Of a stretch of DNA of 64,000 bases, positions 44,830 to 53,904 are shown in pieces; the first letter of the stretch is position 1, and each line of letters opens with the position of its first letter. Origin of the DNA: Nocardia nova. GTDB taxonomy: Bacteria; Actinomycetota; Actinomycetes; Mycobacteriales; Mycobacteriaceae. The notes beneath the pieces are model-generated. The model saw nothing but the letters and a program-made list of their open reading frames with translations. It made no database searches and had not been told where the DNA came from. Location of the stretch: positions 1-64,000 of the forward strand of contig NZ_PSZE01000022.1 of assembly GCF_002933465.1 (NCBI RefSeq), in the 5' to 3' direction. A program made the translations under genes and the position numbers.

Positions 44830-45711
44830 ATGTCCGAGAGCACCGAGGTCGCTGCTGCCGCCTCCGCGGGTTCACCACCCACGCATCGCGTGGTGCGGGT
44901 GATCGACCTGCTGTCGCGCCGGCCCGCCGAGCACTTGTCGCTGGCGCGGATCGTGCGCGAGACCGGACTGTCGAGGGCGACGGCACATGCGGTGCTGACC
45001 CAGCTCACGACCGACGGCTGGACGGTGCGCGATCTCGACGGCAACTACGGTCTCGGGATGGGGCTGCTCGCTGTCGCACGGCGCGCGGAGGCGGCGTTCC
45101 CGCTGCGCCGCCTGGCTGTCGACCTGCTGCGGGAATTCGTCGCCGAACAGGGCTTTCCGGTTTTCCTGGCTGAGCGCGACGACGGTTCGATCATCATCAC
45201 CGAGGTCGCCGGCACCCCGTCGGTGCCGTGGATCCGGCAGGGCCGCCGCCTGCCCGTGGCACCGCCGGTGGCCCGTGAATTCATCGCCTGGGCACCGGCT
45301 TCCGAACGCACCGCCTGGATCGACCACGCCGACCCCGCCCATCGCGAACGCCTGCTCGCGGTCCTCGACGCCGTGCGCGACCGCGGCTATTCCGTCGAAC
45401 GCCTCGCCGACGAATCCGCACCGGTACTCGAAGCCCTTGCCGCCCTGCGCAATTCCCCCGTCACCGATCCACTCCGCAACCGCCTGGGCAGCATGATCAC
45501 CGACCTGATCACCATCGACTACCTCCCCGACGAACTCGGCGCCGAAAACGCCGTAGTCACCGTCGCCGCCCCGATCTTCGCGGGCGACCGCGTCATCGCC
45601 GCCGTAGTCGCCTGCCCCGACACCCGCCTGTCCGCCCAGCACCTCACCGACCTCGGCACCGCGATCACCGGCACCGCCGAAAAGATCACCCGAACCACCA
45701 CCGGCACCTGA
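44830..45711 (+). CDS. IclR-family regulator
   Basis: This 293-residue regulator has an N-terminal winged helix: V-V-R-V-I-D-L-L, L-A-R-I-V-R-E-T-G-L-S-R-A-T-A-H-A-V-L. The C-terminal IclR effector domain holds G-F-P-V-F-L-A-E and an Ala-rich dimer helix. ATG 44830 follows AAAGGG; an in-frame start 20 codons upstream is unlikely. It is divergent from the cysD-led sulfation operon and is the best candidate for its regulator. The effector is unknown; IclR proteins often sense small carboxylic acids or aromatic compounds. Confidence 0.87.
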   Translation: MSESTEVAAAASAGSPPTHRVVRVIDLLSRRPAEHLSLARIVRETGLSRATAHAVLTQLTTDGWTVRDLDGNYGLGMGLLAVARRAEAAFPLRRLAVDLLREFVAEQGFPVFLAERDDGSIIITEVAGTPSVPWIRQGRRLPVAPPVAREFIAWAPASERTAWIDHADPAHRERLLAVLDAVRDRGYSVERLADESAPVLEALAALRNSPVTDPLRNRLGSMITDLITIDYLPDELGAENAVVTVAAPIFAGDRVIAAVVACPDTRLSAQHLTDLGTAITGTAEKITRTTTGT

Positions 45712-45917
45712 CCGACCGCCGTGCACACAGTTATGCCGCCCATCCAACAAACGCAACAGCGGCCTGCTCGGCACCGACGGTTCCCATCATCTCGGCGGCC
45801 ACCGGCACCTCGATTCAGGGCCGACGAATGCCGTCGAGGGAGGCGCCGGCCCATCCTGGCGTCACCATGTCACAACCAGTCCGCGCGCACCGACGCGGCA
45901 GCAACTACGGTCGGGAT

Positions 45918-46391
45918 GTGCCGACCACAACCTTCCCACGCCGTTCCAACCACCACCGCCGTGCCGTTCTCCCCCTGCGGATTTCGATCGCCGCACTCGC
46001 ACTGACCGCGGCACTGTCCGGCTGCGATTCCGAAACCGCCACGCCCGCAACGTCTACCACCGGCGCGACCACGTCGGCCGCCACCGCAGAGTCCACCGAC
46101 GCCACCGACGCACCGAATGCCGCGAACTCGACACAGCCCGCCCGCACGACCACCTCCCCCGCGGCCGGCACGGTCAGCGTTCCCGATGTCCGCGGCGACC
46201 GCCCGGCCCTCGCCGACCAACTCCTCACCGCCGCGGGCCTGCACGCACACATCACCGGCGCCACCGGCCGCGGCCCGGGCGGCGGCCAGTGCGTGATCAC
46301 CACTCAGAATCCCGACGCGGGCGCCTCGGTCCCCACCGGCACCACGGTCGAGCTGAGCACCGGCGAGGTCGGCGGGCAGAGTCCCTGCTGA
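45918..46391 (+). CDS. Lipoprotein with a single PASTA domain
   Basis: This protein of about 157 residues has an Arg-rich start and hydrophobic core ending L-S-G-C, a good lipobox near residue 38. A Thr/Ala/Ser-rich linker of about 55 residues follows, then one PASTA domain (V-P-D-V-R-G-D-R, A-G-A-S-V-P-T-G-T-T-V-E-L). A stand-alone lipidated PASTA could bind peptidoglycan fragments or muropeptide stems outside the cell, like the ectodomain of PknB/PknL kinases. GTG 45918 is chosen; ATG 45867 would add 17 residues. No close functional neighbour is evident. Confidence 0.72.
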   Translation: MPTTTFPRRSNHHRRAVLPLRISIAALALTAALSGCDSETATPATSTTGATTSAATAESTDATDAPNAANSTQPARTTTSPAAGTVSVPDVRGDRPALADQLLTAAGLHAHITGATGRGPGGGQCVITTQNPDAGASVPTGTTVELSTGEVGGQSPC

Positions 46392-46463
46392 ACCACAGGT
46401 ATCGCGTTACGGTCGCGCAAGGGAGTTTGCCGGAGGCCTGCTCGAGCGCTGGTCCCCCGGGGA

Positions 46464-47231
46464 TCAACCACGCAGCCGGTAGCTGGGGCTCGGATCCGCG
46501 GCCACATACTCCGCCCACGTGCGGGTGCCGTCGGCGTGGTCGGGGCAGGTGTTGAAACCGGCGCGGAAGGCGCGGGCGATCGTGCCGGGTAGCGGAAGGG
46601 GCACCGTGCGGCGCGGGCGACCGTGGTGTTGCTGCCAGATCTTCGTCAGCTCCTTCAGCGTGAGAACCTGTGGGCCGCCGAAATCGTCTGCGCGCATGCG
46701 TGGTTGCTCTTCTACCAGGTCGGTGAGGCGGGTGGCCACATCATCGGTGGCGACCGGCTGGAAACGGAAATCCAAGGGCAGCGGCACAATCGGGAGCTTC
46801 TGCACCCCGGACAGGACCGCGGCGATGAGGTCGTGGAACTGGGTGGCGCGCTGAATCGTGTACGGCACACCGCTGTCGGCGATCAGTTGTTCGCAGGCGA
46901 GTTTGTTGCGGTAGTAGCCGAAGGGGATGCGGTCGATGCCGACGATCGAGACATAGATCAGATGCCGCGCTCCCCCGGCGGCCGCGAGCAGGTTCCGGGT
47001 CTGCTCGATATCGGGTTTACCGAACCGCCGGAAATCCGAAGCCGCGTGCACGATCGACTCCGCCCCCTCGGCAGCGTCACGCACCCCGGCACCGGTCGTC
47101 AGATCCCCCACATGCGTCCCCGCACCCGGGCGCCGCGACAGCACCCGCACGTCGTGGCCCCGTTCCCGCAGCCGATCCACGATGTGCCGCCCGAGCGCGC
47201 CTGTCCCACCGGTTACCAGCACTGTGCTCAT
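46464..47231 (-). CDS. NAD(P)-binding atypical SDR protein (NmrA/YwnB-like)
   Basis: This 255-residue extended/atypical SDR has G-G-T-G-A-L-G-R-H at the N-terminus and R-x-x-G-H-D-V-R-V-L-S-R after strand 2. There is no classical Y-x3-K pair in the usual place, but Y-Y-R-N-K appears near residue 120. Such proteins serve as reductases of quinones or flavins, or as redox sensors. ATG 47231 follows GTAGGGGA. Substrate unknown. It is divergent from the CPBP gene. Confidence 0.78.
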   Translation of the reverse strand: MSTVLVTGGTGALGRHIVDRLRERGHDVRVLSRRPGAGTHVGDLTTGAGVRDAAEGAESIVHAASDFRRFGKPDIEQTRNLLAAAGGARHLIYVSIVGIDRIPFGYYRNKLACEQLIADSGVPYTIQRATQFHDLIAAVLSGVQKLPIVPLPLDFRFQPVATDDVATRLTDLVEEQPRMRADDFGGPQVLTLKELTKIWQQHHGRPRRTVPLPLPGTIARAFRAGFNTCPDHADGTRTWAEYVAADPSPSYRLRG

Positions 47232-47533
47232 TCCCCTACCCAACCCCGCACCCGGCGGCTGGGCAAGCACCAGAGAGCCGATGACCATCACCTCCGCAGC
47301 GGCGGACCACGGCCCATGATCGAGTGCGGGAGGCCGACAGAATGCCGATCGGGTCGGCACCCTATCGACGGATTCTCGCGGGTTCAGCGCAAGGCCAAGC
47401 CCCGTTCGCCGCACAGGACTTGCGCGGGAACCGATCTCACTTCGACCGCGTCGAAGTATCCGGGGGCGCCGAATGCCGAGACCGGTGGCGGCCGATCCCG
47501 ATCGGCATCGGATTCAATCGCAAGGACGGACAT
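47232..47533. other. Divergent intergenic region
   Basis: About 300 bp between the NAD(P)-binding protein and the CPBP protease. The CPBP ribosome binding site (AAGGA) is at its right end. No repeat, hairpin or supported frame was seen. Confidence 0.35.
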
Positions 47534-48445
47534 ATGGTTGCTCGGCGTTCGGATATCGCCACCTACATCGTGGTGGCGTACGCACTCGCATGGGTGCTCG
47601 CGTCGATTCCCTGGATCGACGGGAAGGGGCTGGAGTCCATACCGTGGCTCCACGACGGCGCGGCGCTGATGATGTTCGCGCCAACGGTGGCCGTTTTGGT
47701 GGTCCGGTGGCGACAACATCAGCCACTGCTCGCCCGACCCGCGGCACCTGGACTCCCGCCCGCATCGGGCTTCGCCGCCGACATCGGCCTGGGTCTGGGT
47801 CCCTCGCCCGCACGTACCGCCCGGCTCATCGTGGCCGCCTGGTTCGGCGTTCCGATGGTCGCGTGGATCGCCTACGAGATCAGCGCCGCGCTCGGCTGGT
47901 TCCACTTCGACCTGAGCACCGTCGGCACCAATCTGGTCGTCGCCATGATCATCGAGTCGCTGACCACCATGATCGTCGGGGCCGTCCCGCTGACTCTCGG
48001 CGAGGAGATCGGCTGGCGCGGATGGCTGCTGCCCCATGTGATCTCCCGCTTCGGCACCCCCGTGGCATTGATCGCCACCGGAGTGATCTGGGCGCTGTGG
48101 CACGCACCGCTGACTCTGCTCGGCTACGGCTTCACCGATATCGGCGCCTGGTCCGCCCTGGCCTACATCCCGTTCTGCGTGACCTTCGGCGCGGTGCTGG
48201 GCTGGCTGCGGCTGCGTTCCGGAAGCATCTGGCCGGCCGCGGTCGGCCACGCCGCCTGGAACGCCGGGGTCGTGGTGTTCGGCGCGCTGAAATCGACCTC
48301 CCCCGACGAGCAACCGCATACGCTGCTGACAGGTTCCGGCGTCACCGGGTGGATCCTGTGGGCGGCCGTCGCGGCCGCATTGTTCGTCTTCGCACCGGTA
48401 GCGAGAACCCCCGCACCTGCACTGCGAACTTCGGTGCAGACGTAG
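47534..48445 (+). CDS. CPBP-family intramembrane metalloprotease
   Basis: This 303-residue polytopic membrane protein has the CAAX/CPBP (Rce1/ABI) signature E-E-I-G-W-R-G, followed by W-A-L-W-H-A-P-L in the next conserved helix and H-A-A-W-N in the last. These supply the Glu and His residues of the active site. ATG 47534 follows AAGGA. Bacterial members are linked to bacteriocin self-protection, membrane-protein processing or regulated proteolysis. No bacteriocin gene is near, so the substrate is unknown. It lies 28 bp before a flavoprotein gene in the same direction. Confidence 0.86.
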   Translation: MVARRSDIATYIVVAYALAWVLASIPWIDGKGLESIPWLHDGAALMMFAPTVAVLVVRWRQHQPLLARPAAPGLPPASGFAADIGLGLGPSPARTARLIVAAWFGVPMVAWIAYEISAALGWFHFDLSTVGTNLVVAMIIESLTTMIVGAVPLTLGEEIGWRGWLLPHVISRFGTPVALIATGVIWALWHAPLTLLGYGFTDIGAWSALAYIPFCVTFGAVLGWLRLRSGSIWPAAVGHAAWNAGVVVFGALKSTSPDEQPHTLLTGSGVTGWILWAAVAAALFVFAPVARTPAPALRTSVQT

Positions 48446-48473
48446 CGCCGCTACTGTGGTTAGCTTTGAGGCC

Positions 48474-49757
48474 ATGAGTACCACGCTCGCTGCTCTGCCG
48501 GAGGAATATCTGCCCCGCGACACCGCGGATGTCGTTCGCACAGTGCGGGATTCACGACCGCAACCGCTGACCGTGCGCGGCGGCGACCACACCAGCGAGC
48601 AGCTCGACGACGAACCGGCCCCGCCCGACCGTCGCATCGTGATGTCGCTGCGGCGGATGAACCGGGTGCAGGCGGTGGACGCCGATGCGCGGCTGGTGCG
48701 CGTGCAGGCCGGCGCACGACTGTCCGATATCGATCGCACCCTGGCCGCACACGGCCTGGGCCTGCCGATCGTCGGCGACCACCGCGAGATCACCGCCGGC
48801 GGTTTCGCCGCGGTCGGCGGCCTCAGCGCGGCCTCGCACCGCTACGGCATGTTCAGCGACAACGTGGTCGCCCTCGAATACGTGGACCCCGAGGGCAGAT
48901 TCGGCACCTGCGGGCGCACCCACCACGCCGACCGATTCCGCCGCATCCTCGGCGGGGCCGGGCGCACCGGCATCATCACGGCGCTGACGCTGCAAGCCAT
49001 CGAGGTCGACAAGGACCACACCTGGCTCACCTCCGACGCGCACCGCTTCCTCGACTTCGACACCTTCGTCGAACATTCGCACGCCGAGATCACCCGACCC
49101 GGCGATGCCCTGCTGCAGGTCGGCCGCTGGGTCGACACGGCCCCGCTGCGCGTCTCGCGTCCGGTCGGCACCGGGAACATCCAGCTCGGCACGGTCCGCT
49201 TCGGCCAGTGGTCGAGTCTGCACCCCACCACCGCCACCCCCTCGCTGCGGGCCCGCCGCGAACTGGGTGCGCGGGCGCGAAAGTCGTTGGGCGCCATCGC
49301 CTCGGCCGCCGGTGGCCGCGCCGGTATGCCGGTGCGCAACGCCGCCGCCGGTGCGCTGATGTTCGCCCCCAAGGTCCTCACCCTGCGCGACGCCGAATAC
49401 CTCGCCGACACGGTGATCAGCTCCTCCGAGCGCGGCCCCGCCTACCGGGTGGCGGTCTTCGCGCCCATGAGCAGCTACAGCACCGTCTTCCACCGCTTGC
49501 ACGACCTGTTCGTCGAGCATCGCGAACGCAGCGGCGCCATCACGGTCATCTCCGCCATGACCTACGGCGTGCGGTCTCCGTATCTGCACGAGTCCGCCGG
49601 GGAGGACCACGGCTTCATCACCTTCACCTGCCGGCTGCGTCCCACCGGCACCTACTCCGGCCGCTCCGGCGCCCCGGAACTGTTGCGCGACATCACCTCC
49701 GGCATCGACGACATCTGCCGCTCCGAACGCGCCCGCCGCTACCACACCCCGGACTGA
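48474..49757 (+). CDS. FAD-binding (VAO/PCMH-type) oxidoreductase
   Basis: This 427-residue flavoprotein has an N-terminal PCMH domain: T-V-R-G-G-D-H near residue 34, V-R-V-Q-A-G-A-R-L, and P-I-V-G-D-H-R-E-I-T-A-G-G-F. The C-terminal part is a substrate-cap domain without sequence labels I know. No FAD-linking H-x-C pair is evident. Related enzymes oxidise alcohols, sugars or cytokinins. ATG 48474 is 28 bp after the CPBP gene, and a strong terminator follows. The substrate is unknown; a part in maturation of the island's product is only a possibility. Confidence 0.8.
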   Translation: MSTTLAALPEEYLPRDTADVVRTVRDSRPQPLTVRGGDHTSEQLDDEPAPPDRRIVMSLRRMNRVQAVDADARLVRVQAGARLSDIDRTLAAHGLGLPIVGDHREITAGGFAAVGGLSAASHRYGMFSDNVVALEYVDPEGRFGTCGRTHHADRFRRILGGAGRTGIITALTLQAIEVDKDHTWLTSDAHRFLDFDTFVEHSHAEITRPGDALLQVGRWVDTAPLRVSRPVGTGNIQLGTVRFGQWSSLHPTTATPSLRARRELGARARKSLGAIASAAGGRAGMPVRNAAAGALMFAPKVLTLRDAEYLADTVISSSERGPAYRVAVFAPMSSYSTVFHRLHDLFVEHRERSGAITVISAMTYGVRSPYLHESAGEDHGFITFTCRLRPTGTYSGRSGAPELLRDITSGIDDICRSERARRYHTPD

Positions 49758-49771
49758 ACTCGTTGCGAAGA

Positions 49772-49810
49772 CCGAACGCCCCGGCAGACATGTCGGGGCG
49801 TTCGGCTTTT
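49772..49810 (+). terminator. Rho-independent terminator after the flavoprotein gene
   Basis: CCGAACGCCCCG and CGGGGCGTTCGG form a perfect 12-bp stem around a 10-base loop, followed by CTTTT. It begins 14 bp after the stop at 49757. Confidence 0.85.
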
Positions 49811-49846
49811 CCGGCGATATCTCGGGACAACTCCCTCAACGACGAA

Positions 49847-49870
49847 GCGCCCCGGCCGAAGCCGGGGCGC
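49847..49870 (-). terminator. Hairpin terminator of the ctaC-ctaF operon
   Basis: GCGCCCCGGC and GCCGGGGCGC form a perfect 10-bp stem. Read on the minus strand, the loop is TTCG, the extra-stable tetraloop. It starts 15 bp after the ctaF stop and faces the terminator of the plus-strand gene. Confidence 0.82.
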
Positions 49871-49885
49871 TCGAGCGTTGGATGC

Positions 49886-50302
49886 TCAGTGCTTCTCGGG
49901 TCCCACGTGGTACTCGAACACCAGGCCGGCGACCGAGGCCAGGATGCAGAGCACGCCCAGGCCGATCAGCCAGTACTGGAAGAACGCGAAGCCGAGCGCG
50001 GTGACCGAGGCGGAACCGGCCAGCAGGATGGGCCAGAAGCTGCCCGGCGAGAAGAAGCCCAGGTCGCCGGCGCCGTCGACGATTTCGGCCTCTTCGTAGT
50101 CCTCGGGACGCAGGTCCAAGCGGCGCGCCACGAAGCGGAAATAGGTGCCGACGATCAGCGTCAGTCCGGCGGTCAGCACGATGGCGGTGGTACCCGCCCA
50201 CTCGACGCCGGTGCGGGACTGGCCGGTGAAGAATCCGTAGACGACCGCCACGATGATGAAGAACACCGTGAGCAGCTCGAAGATGCGTGCTTCGACCTTC
50301 AT
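49886..50302 (-). CDS. ctaF: Cytochrome c oxidase subunit IV CtaF
   Basis: This 138-residue actinobacterial subunit IV (Rv2199c type) has four membrane helices and a charged loop [10 protein letters not shown] between the second and third. It is a small structural part of the aa3 oxidase in the bcc-aa3 supercomplex. Start ATG 50302, 18 bp after ctaC on the same transcript. Length and topology are as expected. Confidence 0.94.
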   Translation of the reverse strand: MKVEARIFELLTVFFIIVAVVYGFFTGQSRTGVEWAGTTAIVLTAGLTLIVGTYFRFVARRLDLRPEDYEEAEIVDGAGDLGFFSPGSFWPILLAGSASVTALGFAFFQYWLIGLGVLCILASVAGLVFEYHVGPEKH

Positions 50303-50320
50303 GTCAGTTCCGTACCCTTC

Positions 50321-51409
50321 TTACTTGCTCTCGGCCTGGCTGGCTTCACGCGCGGTGCGACGGGTGTCGAACGGGTGCGTGGTCGTCGCGACCGGCGACT
50401 CGCCGATGCTCGACAGGGCCTCGGCATTGGTCTTACCCGCTTCGCGGGCGGCGATGTACTTGTCGAACTTGTCCGGCGTCACGGCGCGCACTTCGAAGTT
50501 CATCATCGAGTGGAAAGTACCGCACATCTCCGCGCAGCGGCCGACGAAAGCGCCCTCGTGCTCGATCTTGGTGATCTGGAAGGTGTTGTCGGAGTGGTTT
50601 TCCTTCGGGTTCGGCATCACGTCGCGCTTGAACAGGAACTCCGGCACCCAGAAGGAGTGGATGACGTCGGCGGAGGCCAGCTGGAATTCCACGACCTTGT
50701 TGGTCGGCAGCACCAGCACCGGGATCTCGTTGGACGAGCCGACGGTCTCGACCTTGTCGTAGTGCAGGTAGGAGATGTCGTTGGCGGGCAGGCCGTGCAC
50801 CGGACCCGGCTGCGGGTGGCCGTCGGCGGTGCGCTCCTTGTACTCGGCCTGGATCTGCTCGTTGAGCGCCTGACGGGTCTGGTCGACACCCTCGTAGACC
50901 TGGCCGTTCTGACCGACGACCTTCTGGTAACCGAACTTCCAGTTCCACTGGAACGCGGTCACGTCGACGACCACATCCGGATTCGAGGTCTTCTCGTGCA
51001 CGTAGTTCTGCACGACCACGGTGAAGTAGAACAGCACCGCGATGATCACGAACGGAATCGCGGTGTAGGTCAACTCCAGCGGCACGTTGTACCCGGTCTG
51101 CCGCGGGAACTCCGGGGAGGTCTTCTTCTTGCGGTGGAAGGTCACGGTCCAGAAGGTCAGACCCCAGACCAGCACACCCATCGCCAGGGCGGCGACGACC
51201 GACCACGTCCACAGTTCCCGCATCCGGGTCGCCTGCGGGGTCACACCCGTGGGCCAGCCGAACCGAAGCACGGGATTGTCGATCGAGCAGCCCGAGACGA
51301 GCATCACGGTGATCCCCATGGACACCGCCAGCCCGGCCCGCCGAAGGATGCGGCCCCGCCGTACCCGGGCGGGTCGTGCCCCTATCGCTTCGCTCGCCTT
51401 GTGCGCCAC
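50321..51409 (-). CDS. ctaC: Cytochrome c oxidase subunit II CtaC
   Basis: This 362-residue lipoprotein subunit II has a lipobox V-S-G-C after a signal helix, then two membrane helices and the cupredoxin domain. The CuA ligands appear as D-V-I-H-S-F-W and C-A-E-M-C-G-T-F-H-S-M-M. An actinobacterial insertion of about 60 residues in the cupredoxin domain (E-G-V-D-Q-T-R-Q-A-L onwards) probably contacts QcrC. GTG 51409 is preferred because GGAAGG lies nine bases upstream; a longer form to 51523 is basic and without conserved character. It is divergent from asnB. Confidence 0.94.
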   Translation of the reverse strand: MAHKASEAIGARPARVRRGRILRRAGLAVSMGITVMLVSGCSIDNPVLRFGWPTGVTPQATRMRELWTWSVVAALAMGVLVWGLTFWTVTFHRKKKTSPEFPRQTGYNVPLELTYTAIPFVIIAVLFYFTVVVQNYVHEKTSNPDVVVDVTAFQWNWKFGYQKVVGQNGQVYEGVDQTRQALNEQIQAEYKERTADGHPQPGPVHGLPANDISYLHYDKVETVGSSNEIPVLVLPTNKVVEFQLASADVIHSFWVPEFLFKRDVMPNPKENHSDNTFQITKIEHEGAFVGRCAEMCGTFHSMMNFEVRAVTPDKFDKYIAAREAGKTNAEALSSIGESPVATTTHPFDTRRTAREASQAESK

Positions 51410-51776
51410 GCTCAACGCCTTCCTGGTCGTCCATCCGACACGGCGCCACCCGGATGCCGGGCGGCGCGTTTTCAGCACGTTCGGGAGCCTTCCGCGAGCC
51501 GCACCGAACGCACGGCCGACCACGAGAGTTCCCGAGTACTACGCAGCGTAGACCAAACCGCCTCCCGCGTTGTGCCCGGGTCGCTTTCGACACACCGGCC
51601 ACCGGGTGCGATCCCCCGGCCGATCGGTGGGGCCGCACACGCGCGCGGGCGCGAAATCCCAGGCGAGCGCGACCGCCGCCCAGCGAGGCGACGAGCCGGG
51701 CCCCGGTGCGGCATACTCGGGGACTGGTTTCGAATGTTCTCCGCGTACCCGATCCGGAAACGAGGTTCTCGACGCA
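51410..51776. other. Divergent promoter region between ctaC and asnB
   Basis: About 367 bp. A possible -10 for asnB is CATACT at 51712-51717, without a clear -35. GAGG at about 51762 is a weak, distant ribosome site for asnB. No repeat or supported frame was seen. Confidence 0.35.
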
Positions 51777-53702
51777 GTGTGTGGACTGCTGGGATTTCTG
51801 ACCGCCGATGTGGCCACCGACTCCGTCGTACAGCAGGTGTACGACGCCTTGCAGTGCGGGCGCCATCGCGGCCCGGACGAGCGCGGCACCTGGCACGACG
51901 AACACATCATCCTGGGCTTCAACCGCCTGTCGATCATCGACATCGAGCATTCGCATCAGCCGCTGCGCTGGGGTCCGCCGGAGAACTCGCAGCGTTATGC
52001 GCTGGCGTTCAACGGTGAGATCTACAACTATCTGGAGTTGCGCGCGCAGCTGAGCGACGAATTCGGTGCGCGGTTCGCGACCGAGGGCGACGGTGAGGCG
52101 ATCGTCGCGGCCTATCACCACTGGGGCACCGCGGCATTCTCCAAGCTGCGCGGCATGTTCGCCTTCGCCATCTGGGACACCGAAACCCAGGAGCTGGTGC
52201 TGGCCCGCGACCCGTTCGGCATCAAGCCGCTGTTTGTGGCCACCGGCCCGGGCGGCACCGCCTATGCCAGCGAGAAGAAGAGCCTGCTGGAACTGCTGCC
52301 CGCACTGAATCTGTCGGACGCACTGGACCCGCGCGCGCTCGAGCACTACACGGTGCTGCAGTACGTGCCGGAGCCGGAATCGCTGCACGCGAACATCCGC
52401 CGCCTGGAATCGGGCTGCTACGCCACGCTGCGCCCCGGCGCCACGCCGGAAGTGACCCGCTACTTCGAGCCGAACTTCCGGGTGCGCCCGTTCGCGGCCG
52501 GCTCGGAGGAGGCCCGCTACCGCGAGATCGCGGCGGTGCTCGAGGATTCGGTCGCCAAGCACATGCGCGCGGACGTCACCGTCGGTGCCTTCCTGTCCGG
52601 TGGCATCGACTCCACCGCGATCGCGGCGCTGGCGATCCGGCACAACCCGAATCTGCTCACCTTCACCTCCGCGTTCGAGCGGGAGGGGTATTCGGAGGCC
52701 GACGTGGCTGCCGAGACCGCGGAGGCGATCGGCGCGAAACATTTCATCCGCACCGTCAGCCCCGAGGAGTTCGCCGGCGCGATCCCGGAGATCGTCTGGT
52801 ACCTCGACGACCCGGTGGCCGACCCGGCGCTGGTGCCGCTGTATTTCGTGGCGCAGGAGGCCCGCAAGCACGTCAAGGTGGTGCTCTCCGGTGAGGGTTC
52901 CGACGAGCTGTTCGGCGGCTACACGATCTATCGGGAACCCTTGTCGCTCAAGCCCTTCGAATACCTGCCGAAGGGTGTGCGGCGGCTGGCCGGCAAGCTC
53001 TCGGACCGGATTCCGGACGGGACGCGCGGAAAGAGCCTGCTGCATCGCGGTTCGCTGCCGCTCGAGCAGCGCTATTACGGCAACGCCCGTAGCTTCAACG
53101 ACGCCCAGCTGCGATCGGTGCTGCGCGAATTCCGTCCGGAATGGACCCATCAGGATGTGACGGCCCCGATCTACGCGCGCTCACGCGGCTGGGATCCGGT
53201 GGCACGCATGCAGCATCTGGACCTGTTCACCTGGCTGCGCGGCGACATCCTGGTCAAGGCCGACAAGATGACCATGGCCAATTCGCTGGAGCTGCGGGTG
53301 CCGTTCCTGGACCCCGAGGTGTTCGCGGTCGCCGAGCGGATCCCGTATCAGCAGAAGATCACCAAGGAGACCACCAAGTACGCGCTGCGTCGCGCACTCG
53401 AGACGATCGTCCCCCCGCATGTGCTGCACCGGCCGAAGCTGGGCTTCCCGGTGCCGCTGCGGCACTGGCTGCGCGGCCCCGAGCTCTACGACTGGGCCGC
53501 CACCCAGATCGCCGAATCGCAGACCGACCATCTGCTGGACAAGTCCGCGATCACGGCGATGCTGCAGGCACACCGCGCCGGCAACGGCGACCACAGCCGT
53601 CGCCTGTGGACGCTGCTGGTGTTCATGATCTGGCACGGCATCTTCGTCGAGGACCGGATCAAGCCCGATATTCAGGAGCCCACCTACCCCGTGCGGCTCT
53701 AG
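51777..53702 (+). CDS. asnB: Glutamine-hydrolysing asparagine synthetase AsnB
   Basis: This 641-residue enzyme follows the order of the family. Cys2 is the N-terminal nucleophile of the class II glutaminase (V/M-C-G-L-L-G-F), followed by R-L-S-I-I-D, F-N-G-E-I-Y-N-Y and D-G-E. The synthetase half has S-G-G-I-D-S-T, the pyrophosphate loop, and G-E-G-S-D-E-L-F-G-G-Y. Start GTG 51777 puts Cys at position 2 as the mechanism requires. The homologue is Rv2201; in mycobacteria it also affects amidation of peptidoglycan stems. It is monocistronic here. Confidence 0.95.
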   Translation: MCGLLGFLTADVATDSVVQQVYDALQCGRHRGPDERGTWHDEHIILGFNRLSIIDIEHSHQPLRWGPPENSQRYALAFNGEIYNYLELRAQLSDEFGARFATEGDGEAIVAAYHHWGTAAFSKLRGMFAFAIWDTETQELVLARDPFGIKPLFVATGPGGTAYASEKKSLLELLPALNLSDALDPRALEHYTVLQYVPEPESLHANIRRLESGCYATLRPGATPEVTRYFEPNFRVRPFAAGSEEARYREIAAVLEDSVAKHMRADVTVGAFLSGGIDSTAIAALAIRHNPNLLTFTSAFEREGYSEADVAAETAEAIGAKHFIRTVSPEEFAGAIPEIVWYLDDPVADPALVPLYFVAQEARKHVKVVLSGEGSDELFGGYTIYREPLSLKPFEYLPKGVRRLAGKLSDRIPDGTRGKSLLHRGSLPLEQRYYGNARSFNDAQLRSVLREFRPEWTHQDVTAPIYARSRGWDPVARMQHLDLFTWLRGDILVKADKMTMANSLELRVPFLDPEVFAVAERIPYQQKITKETTKYALRRALETIVPPHVLHRPKLGFPVPLRHWLRGPELYDWAATQIAESQTDHLLDKSAITAMLQAHRAGNGDHSRRLWTLLVFMIWHGIFVEDRIKPDIQEPTYPVRL

Positions 53703-53829
53703 CCGTTACCCCGAGGCGGCGTCGCACCGCGGCCGATCACGGCCCGGCGGTGCGGCGATCGCCCTGACCGGAGCGATTCCTTGCACACGCGTGCATCGAC
53801 GTCACGTCATCTTTTCGACGGTCTTGAAC

Positions 53830-53849
53830 GTACCGTTAGATAGCGGTAC
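53830..53849. promoter_or_regulatory. Inverted repeat upstream of the Gly/Tyr-rich secreted protein
   Basis: GTACCG-TTAGATAG-CGGTAC, perfect 6-bp arms 8 bp apart, in an AT-richer patch about 110 bp before the start at 53962. The form suits a TetR-type repressor. No regulator gene is adjacent. Confidence 0.5.
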
Positions 53850-53904
53850 ATTAAACGGCGTCAAGCAAGTTGAACGGCTCGGATCGAGCCGTGGACGGAT
53901 ATGA

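Noticed and set aside
47324-47533. A longer N-terminus for the CPBP protease
   Set aside because: The extension is polar and Arg-rich, and ATG 47534 has its own AAGGA site just before the first membrane helix.
49208-52018. A 936-codon plus-strand frame
   Set aside because: Shadow of ctaF and ctaC on the other strand and out of frame with asnB; no coherent protein features.
50433-53150. A 905-codon minus-strand frame
   Set aside because: Antisense to asnB and out of frame with ctaC; low-complexity translation.
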